Of a stretch of 55,916 nt of DNA, positions 51,842 through 55,916 are shown in pieces. The stretch spans positions 1 through 55,916 of the forward strand of contig WHSR01000025.1 in the NCBI GenBank assembly GCA_009379995.1. The letters run 5' to 3'. Origin of the DNA: Streptosporangiales bacterium. GTDB taxonomy: Bacteria; Actinomycetota; Actinomycetes; Streptosporangiales; WHSR01. The notes under the pieces were generated by a model. The model was not told the origin of the DNA. It saw only the letters and a list, made by a program, of their open reading frames with translations, and did not search any database. The stretch's first letter is position 1; each line of letters begins with the position of its first letter. Position numbers and translations under genes: made by a program.

Positions 51842-51906
51842 CGCCGAGATCTATGTTGTGGGGGTCGTTTTGTCCGTTTAGGGCCCCCGCAACATAGATC
51901 TCGGCG
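51842..51906 (+). repeat. Hairpin repeat family, copy 3
   Basis: Arms 51842-51866 and 51882-51906 form about 25 bp, with two changes on the right arm that give G-U pairs in a + strand RNA but A-C mismatches in a minus-strand RNA. The loop GTTTTGTCCGTTT is conserved. It lies 10 nt after the spike stop and ends directly before the PAAR ribosome site AAGGAGG, between two genes of the same eCIS operon. Confidence 0.88.
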
Positions 51907-51916
51907 TCCCGTTCCT

Positions 51917-53674
51917 TCAGTTGAGCTGGATCGGTTGGCCCTTGACCTGCACCGGGCCGCCCGCCTCGATGGAGACCTGCGCACCCTTGATCGCGACCTT
52001 GCCGGTGGCCTCGAGGGTGAGGTTGGCGTTCGCCTTGACCGATACGTCGGCCTGACCGGAGATCTCGATCTTGCCGCTGGAGGTGATGCGGATGGTGGTC
52101 TTCGTCTTGTTGAGCGAGACCCGCATCCCCTTGCCGCCGGTGAGCAGCGCGACCCCTTCGTCGGCGTCGTCGTCGAAGAAGATCAGCGCGCCGCCCTTCT
52201 TGGAGACGAAGCCGCGCCGTTTGACGGCACCGGTCGACGCGTCGATCAGGCCGTCGCCGAGCTTCGGTACGTCGACACCGTTGTAGAGGCCGCCGAGGAC
52301 GTACGGCCGGCGGAGGTCGCCCTGCTCGAACGCCACGAGCACCTCGTCGCCGACCTCGGGCAGCACGACGGCGCCCCGTTCCTTGCCCGCGCCGAACTGC
52401 ACCACGCGCACCCAGTCGCTGACGAAGGAGTCGGACAGCCACGGGAACCGCACCTTCACCCGGCCGAGCTTCTCCGGGTCGTTGACGTCGTTGACGAGCG
52501 CGCTGGCCACGCCGGGGATCCCGCGTACCCGGCCGGCACCGCCCCCGCCGCCGTTCGCGCCGTTCCCGCCGCTCACCGAGGTCAGGCTGAGCAACGTACG
52601 GTCCTGCCGGCCGCTCACCGTGAAGCTCGTCGTGTAGCCGCGGTCGGGGTCCCAGACGTGGCGGGTGGAGGTGAGCGTGTACTTGCCGTCGAAGGGCTCG
52701 CCTACCCGGCCGAGGCTGATCGCCTTGCCGGCGCGCAGCTTGGGGTTGCCGCGGGCGACGCCGTCGAGCTCGGCGAAGGAGCCGGCGATCCGCTCGGCGC
52801 TGGCCTTGGCCGCCGCGTCGACCTCGGTCTGGGAGCCGTACGGCACTTCGACGCCCACGTAGCCGGGCGAGTTGAACCCCCCGGCCAGGTCTCCCGGCTT
52901 CACCCCTATCTCCGCATGGCGCGTCACGCCGGGCGCCGACCCGATGACCGGCTGCTTGGTCTTCATGTCCCAGCCGCGGACGCGAACCTCGCCCACCTGC
53001 TCGGCCGCGGTCACCATCGCCTGGAAGCTCAGCAGGTTAGAGCCGTAGGTGAGCTGGAGCGGGTCCTCCGAGGCGAGCGTGCCCTCACCCGGGCCGCCCG
53101 AGGACTCGGTCGGCTTGCGGAAGTCGAGCCTCCCGTCGACGACAGCTACCTCGTAGCCGACCTCGTTGGCGAGCCGCCACAGGAACTGCCAGTCGGTGGT
53201 GTTGCCCTGTGATACGTGCTGGTGCACCGGTGTGCTCGGGTCGATCGTGCCCGGCTGCAGCCCGGCGCGCTGGGCGACGCGGCGAGCGACGTCGGCGTAC
53301 GTCACGTTGGTCCACGTCTCGGTCAGCCGGCCGCGGAACAGGCGGTGCGAGGCGTCGTACCCGCGGATCACGGTGCGGGTGCCGGTGCCGTCGAACTCGG
53401 CCTCCAGCGCGGTGACCTCGCCGTTGAGCAGCGGCTCCGGTCCGCCCGGATCGTCGGTGCTCATGGAGATCTCCACCTTCGAGCCGATCCGCACCCGGGT
53501 GGTGGTGATCAGGTTGCGGTCGGGATCCCGGAACGCCAGCGAGAACAGGTCGGGCAGGTTGAGGCAGTCGTCAACGACGCCGTGCATCAGCCGCTCCCGC
53601 ACCTCGGCCGGGAGGTCCTTCCCGTCGACCTTGATCAGAAATGTCGCCGTCTGCTTTTGCTGCTGTTCGGCCAC
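51917..53674 (-). CDS. eCIS spike protein (VgrG/gp27-gp5-like, Afp8-like)
   Basis: A 585-residue protein combining a gp27-like hub and a gp5 OB-fold with a spike. The OB part is VNDVNDPEKLGRVKVRFPWL followed by SDWVRVVQFGAG and VLPEVGDEVLVAFEQGD. The C-terminal beta-helix has TIRITSSGKIEISGQADVSV-type repeats. It is the central spike that carries PAAR at its tip. The GTG at 53674 follows GAGGAGG; the upstream frame to 53845 runs into the LysM gene. It lies 16 nt after the LysM gene. Confidence 0.92.
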   Translation of the reverse strand: MAEQQQKQTATFLIKVDGKDLPAEVRERLMHGVVDDCLNLPDLFSLAFRDPDRNLITTTRVRIGSKVEISMSTDDPGGPEPLLNGEVTALEAEFDGTGTRTVIRGYDASHRLFRGRLTETWTNVTYADVARRVAQRAGLQPGTIDPSTPVHQHVSQGNTTDWQFLWRLANEVGYEVAVVDGRLDFRKPTESSGGPGEGTLASEDPLQLTYGSNLLSFQAMVTAAEQVGEVRVRGWDMKTKQPVIGSAPGVTRHAEIGVKPGDLAGGFNSPGYVGVEVPYGSQTEVDAAAKASAERIAGSFAELDGVARGNPKLRAGKAISLGRVGEPFDGKYTLTSTRHVWDPDRGYTTSFTVSGRQDRTLLSLTSVSGGNGANGGGGGAGRVRGIPGVASALVNDVNDPEKLGRVKVRFPWLSDSFVSDWVRVVQFGAGKERGAVVLPEVGDEVLVAFEQGDLRRPYVLGGLYNGVDVPKLGDGLIDASTGAVKRRGFVSKKGGALIFFDDDADEGVALLTGGKGMRVSLNKTKTTIRITSSGKIEISGQADVSVKANANLTLEATGKVAIKGAQVSIEAGGPVQVKGQPIQLN

Positions 53675-53690
53675 CGCCGGTCCACCCTCC

Positions 53691-54392
53691 TCAGCCGAGC
53701 GCCGCGGCCTCGCGCGCTTGCGGTACGAGCAGCCGGGTGCCCGGTCGCAGGCGCAGCGGGTCGTCGATGTCGTTGGCCCTGGCGATCGCCCGCCACATCG
53801 TCGCATCGCCGTACTCCTGGTACGCGATCGAGGCGAGGCTGTCACCGGTCATCACCGTGTGCCCGCGCACGGTGGCCAGCCCGCCCGAGGTCGGGTTCTG
53901 CTTGGCCTCCGGGTTCGGCATCTCCTCCAGGTTCACCGTGCAGACCGCGCGGATCGGTACGCCGTCGGGGCGGAACAGCGTGTACTTGGCGCTCACCGTC
54001 TTCACGTACGCGGTGAAGGTGACCTGCTGCCCCCAGCCGAAGAGCACGAACGGCGGCTTGGGCTTGTCCGATGCGATCGCCTTGTCCAGCGGGCTGACGC
54101 AGGCGAACAGGGTCTCCACGTCCTTGGTAACGTCGCCCTGGGTCGAGTCGGTGGCGTCGAGGAAGATCTCCAGGTCGAGCTGGCGCGGGCCGGAGCTCTT
54201 GAACTCCGGCGGCGAGCTCTGCTTCGCGCCGGCCGTGCCCTTGCGCTCCCACTCGGCGCTCCTCTTGATCGTGTACTCCTTCGGGTTGAAGGTGAACTCC
54301 AGCCGCGAATTGCCGTTGACGGTCGTCGGTCCGCCCGGCTTGCCGCCTTCCTTCGGCTCGATGAAGCTGAGGTACGCCTTCTGCAGACTCAT
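53691..54392 (-). CDS. eCIS LysM-domain baseplate/tube protein (Afp7-like)
   Basis: A 233-residue protein. The N-terminal part resembles the gp53/tube-initiator fold (RLEFTFNPKEYTIKRSAEW, LDLEIFLDATDS), and the C-terminal LysM motif (HTVMTGDSLASIAYQEYGDA, then IARANDIDDPLRLRPGTRLL) could bind peptidoglycan. In the Afp/PVC family this protein joins tube and hub. The ATG at 54392 has GGAGG 7 nt before it; it overlaps the tube gene by 4 nt. Confidence 0.9.
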   Translation of the reverse strand: MSLQKAYLSFIEPKEGGKPGGPTTVNGNSRLEFTFNPKEYTIKRSAEWERKGTAGAKQSSPPEFKSSGPRQLDLEIFLDATDSTQGDVTKDVETLFACVSPLDKAIASDKPKPPFVLFGWGQQVTFTAYVKTVSAKYTLFRPDGVPIRAVCTVNLEEMPNPEAKQNPTSGGLATVRGHTVMTGDSLASIAYQEYGDATMWRAIARANDIDDPLRLRPGTRLLVPQAREAAALG

Positions 54393-54826
54393 GGGGCCAC
54401 CTCCAGGAAGCCGTGGTGGGCGAGCTCCAGCGTCTCGGTGGCCACCTTCGCCGACTCCGCGCTGAGCGACGGCCCCTGCCAGCGCACCGGCACCACGCCC
54501 TGGAGCTTCCAGCTCCACGCCTCGGAGCCGTTGGAGCGCAGGGCGGTGATCTGGGCGGTCGTGCGGCGCACCCCATCGGACAGGCTGCGGAACCAGCTCG
54601 CGATCTTGGCGGTGTCGGAGTTGACCGCCCGGGTGAGCTTGACGTTGGTGTACTTGATGCGCCCGGGAAGCTGGTGCACGAAGCCGTTGTTGCCGCCCTC
54701 CTCGCGCTGCTCCACGACCACCTCGCAGCCGAGGCCGTCGCAGCCGGTGAACGTGCCCAGGTCGTGGCCCTCGATGGAGACCGTGAAGTACAGGCTCACG
54801 GCCGGGTCGGTGGTGACTTCGGACAT
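54389..54826 (-). CDS. eCIS inner tube protein (gp19 family, Afp1/Afp5-like)
   Basis: A 145-residue tube monomer. It has SLYFTVSIEGHDLGTFTGCD, EEGGNNGFVHQLPGRIKYTN and VKLTRAVNSDTAKIASWF, the pattern of phage T4-like gp19/Hcp-type tube proteins. Rings of this protein stack to form the tube through which effectors pass. The sheath and second tube genes would lie upstream (beyond the window). ATGA overlap with the LysM gene. Confidence 0.93.
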   Translation of the reverse strand: MSEVTTDPAVSLYFTVSIEGHDLGTFTGCDGLGCEVVVEQREEGGNNGFVHQLPGRIKYTNVKLTRAVNSDTAKIASWFRSLSDGVRRTTAQITALRSNGSEAWSWKLQGVVPVRWQGPSLSAESAKVATETLELAHHGFLEVAP

Positions 54827-54836
54827 CGCCTTCCCC

Positions 54837-55916
54837 TCACACCGAAAGATCCGTGATCAGCCCGGCCCGCTCGCGGTCGAGCCGCAGCTCGGCCCTGAGC
54901 CGGGTACGAACGCGTTCGTAGATCTGGCGGGCCGCGTCGTCGGGGTTGGCCGCCCCGGCGGCCGCGGCCGGCGCTGCCGACGTGGTCCCGGCGACGTCCG
55001 GCCCGACCGGCGCGGCCGGCGACTCGGCGGGTGCCGCCGCGTCGGCTCCCGTGAGCCCGGTGGAGCGCTGCACGCTGGTCGCGTCGGAGCCGGCCGCACG
55101 TGGCATGGCCTCAGGCACCGAGAAGACGACCGACCCATCCGACCCCGGCTGCGCGAACCCGGTCGCCAGCGCGGCCGACGCCGGGTCGGGGACCGGCGTG
55201 GTGGCCGACAGGATCGGTCCGGCGGCGGAGGGCGTCGGTCCGGCGGCGATCCGGGCGACCGGTAGCGGCGTGGCCGAGGGCCTCGGCGCGCCGCGGGGGG
55301 CCGGGTCGATCGCGGGGCTCGTGCCGATCGCGGGGGCCGCCGCGCGTTGCGCGGTACGCGGGACCGTACCGCTCGGCCGGTGACCCGGCGGGAGCGACCC
55401 GCCCTGGCGGTATGTGCCCCGCCCGGTGTCCGTGATGCGCTGCACGGGGACGCCGCCCGGTCCCTCGCCCGACGGCCGTCCGGGGAAGGTGCCGCCGCCC
55501 GCGAACTCCCGCTGTACCGGCGGCGCCCCATCGGGGGCCTCGGCCGCGCCGTGTGCGACCGGGTACAGCGGCCGGTCGCCGAGGAGCGGCGCCAAGGGCT
55601 CGACGCCGGCGGGTGGAGAGATCGTGACCGGTTCTGCCGGCTGACGCATCTCGTCGGGCGGAGCGCGGTGGTCAGCGGGAGCCGGCTCGGCCGGGGCCGG
55701 AGGGGGCGGGGTGGTGCCTCCCGGAGGCCCCGGCGCGTCGCTCGGACCCGCGGCGCGCTGCACCACCGGGCGCTGCGCGCGCGGCGGCACGGCGGGCATC
55801 GGCGCGCCGAGCCCGAGCCGCCGCCGGGGCGCTTGGTCGTCCCGGCTGGGACTGAGCGCGATCCTCGGGGACGGCGCCCCGGCGGCGGTCGGTGGTTGGA
55901 CCGGCGTGGCGGCCTC
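54837..55916 (-). CDS. eCIS-associated proline/alanine-rich protein with VQR repeats, 5' end missing
   Basis: The frame is open to the right edge, so the gene starts outside the window (about 360 residues are visible). It is Pro/Ala/Gly-rich and carries repeated V-Q-R signatures (RPVVQRAAG, PPVQREFAGG, PVQRITDTG, SVQRSTG) that recall eCIS-associated proteins. A conserved helical end reads PDDAARQIYERVRTRLRAEL then DRERAGLITDL. It may be a cargo-loading or tail-associated adaptor. I do not know its role. It precedes the tube gene by 10 nt. Confidence 0.7.
   Translation of the reverse strand, partial: EAATPVQPPTAAGAPSPRIALSPSRDDQAPRRRLGLGAPMPAVPPRAQRPVVQRAAGPSDAPGPPGGTTPPPPAPAEPAPADHRAPPDEMRQPAEPVTISPPAGVEPLAPLLGDRPLYPVAHGAAEAPDGAPPVQREFAGGGTFPGRPSGEGPGGVPVQRITDTGRGTYRQGGSLPPGHRPSGTVPRTAQRAAAPAIGTSPAIDPAPRGAPRPSATPLPVARIAAGPTPSAAGPILSATTPVPDPASAALATGFAQPGSDGSVVFSVPEAMPRAAGSDATSVQRSTGLTGADAAAPAESPAAPVGPDVAGTTSAAPAAAAGAANPDDAARQIYERVRTRLRAELRLDRERAGLITDLSV

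Noticed and set aside
51433..51984. Longer start for the PAAR gene
   Set aside because: It would translate hairpin copy 3. AAGGAGG places the start at 51825.
46931..55916. Type VI secretion system or intact prophage
   Set aside because: No TssJLM membrane genes, no terminase, capsid or portal genes. The order tube-LysM-spike-PAAR-gp25-Afp11-Afp12 is that of an eCIS.
1..55916. tRNA or rRNA genes, integrase/att sites and full insertion sequences
   Set aside because: None recognised on either strand; only hairpin repeats and one broken Uma2 gene hint at mobility.

Overview
This is high-GC DNA with strongly G/C-ending codons, many GTG starts and GTGA/ATGA overlaps. Several markers point to a filamentous actinobacterium, probably of the Micromonosporaceae or a near relative: disA and radA side by side, a 32-residue bS22 ribosomal protein, a BldN-type ECF sigma factor, a DUF5667 membrane protein, and giant LuxR (LAL) and SARP-type regulators. 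The assignment rests on gene content only.

Layout. (1) 1-5.6 kb: the tail of an HNH endonuclease; an MFS pump divergent from its HxlR regulator; a TcmP-like methyltransferase with a TetR gene; mutY; an anchored exported protein. (2) 5.6-13.1 kb: a 67-nt hairpin (copy 1) fills the gap between convergent genes, followed by disA, radA, a methyltransferase, a sugar-phosphate isomerase, a TetR gene, proline dehydrogenase and proC. Two paralogous small HTH genes flank this block. (3) 13.2-22.5 kb: a nine-gene catabolic and uptake cluster, namely GntR regulator, FAD oxidoreductase, two tandem amidohydrolases, Rieske protein, unusual Nramp-fold transporter and TctC-TctB-TctA. (4) 22.6-25.0 kb: small genes (HicA-like, unknown, YbaB-like, two WXG100/ESX-type). 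(5) 25.1-31.2 kb: a conserved actinobacterial block of acuC, a putative phosphatase, an excisionase-like HTH gene, bS22, an SDR epimerase, an acyltransferase, an HAD-IB hydrolase and a DUF5667 protein that resembles the BldN anti-sigma factor RsbN by type and position. (6) 31.4-46.3 kb: two paralogous LAL regulators and one SARP-like regulator around an AAA+/TPR pair, then arfB, bioD, an M50-like membrane protease, a broken Uma2 gene and a DUF5655 gene. (7) 46.3-55.9 kb, all on the minus strand: the baseplate half of an extracellular contractile injection system (eCIS: tube, LysM protein, spike, PAAR, gp25, Afp11-like, Afp12-like), then a zinc-ribbon/discoidin membrane protein and a BldN-type sigma gene only 5 nt behind it. 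The eCIS continues past the right edge.

How it fits together. The most interesting signals are (a) the developmental sigma factor BldN placed directly downstream of an eCIS locus, about 15 kb from its usual DUF5667 partner, with three giant ATPase regulators between them; (b) a same-orientation family of 21-26 bp-stem hairpins with a conserved loop, present three times, each 10-18 nt past a stop codon, two of them inside or at the end of the eCIS locus; and (c) the amidohydrolase/FAD/Rieske/Nramp-like/TctCBA cluster, whose substrate I cannot name. Functions are read from motifs and family knowledge; no searches were run.
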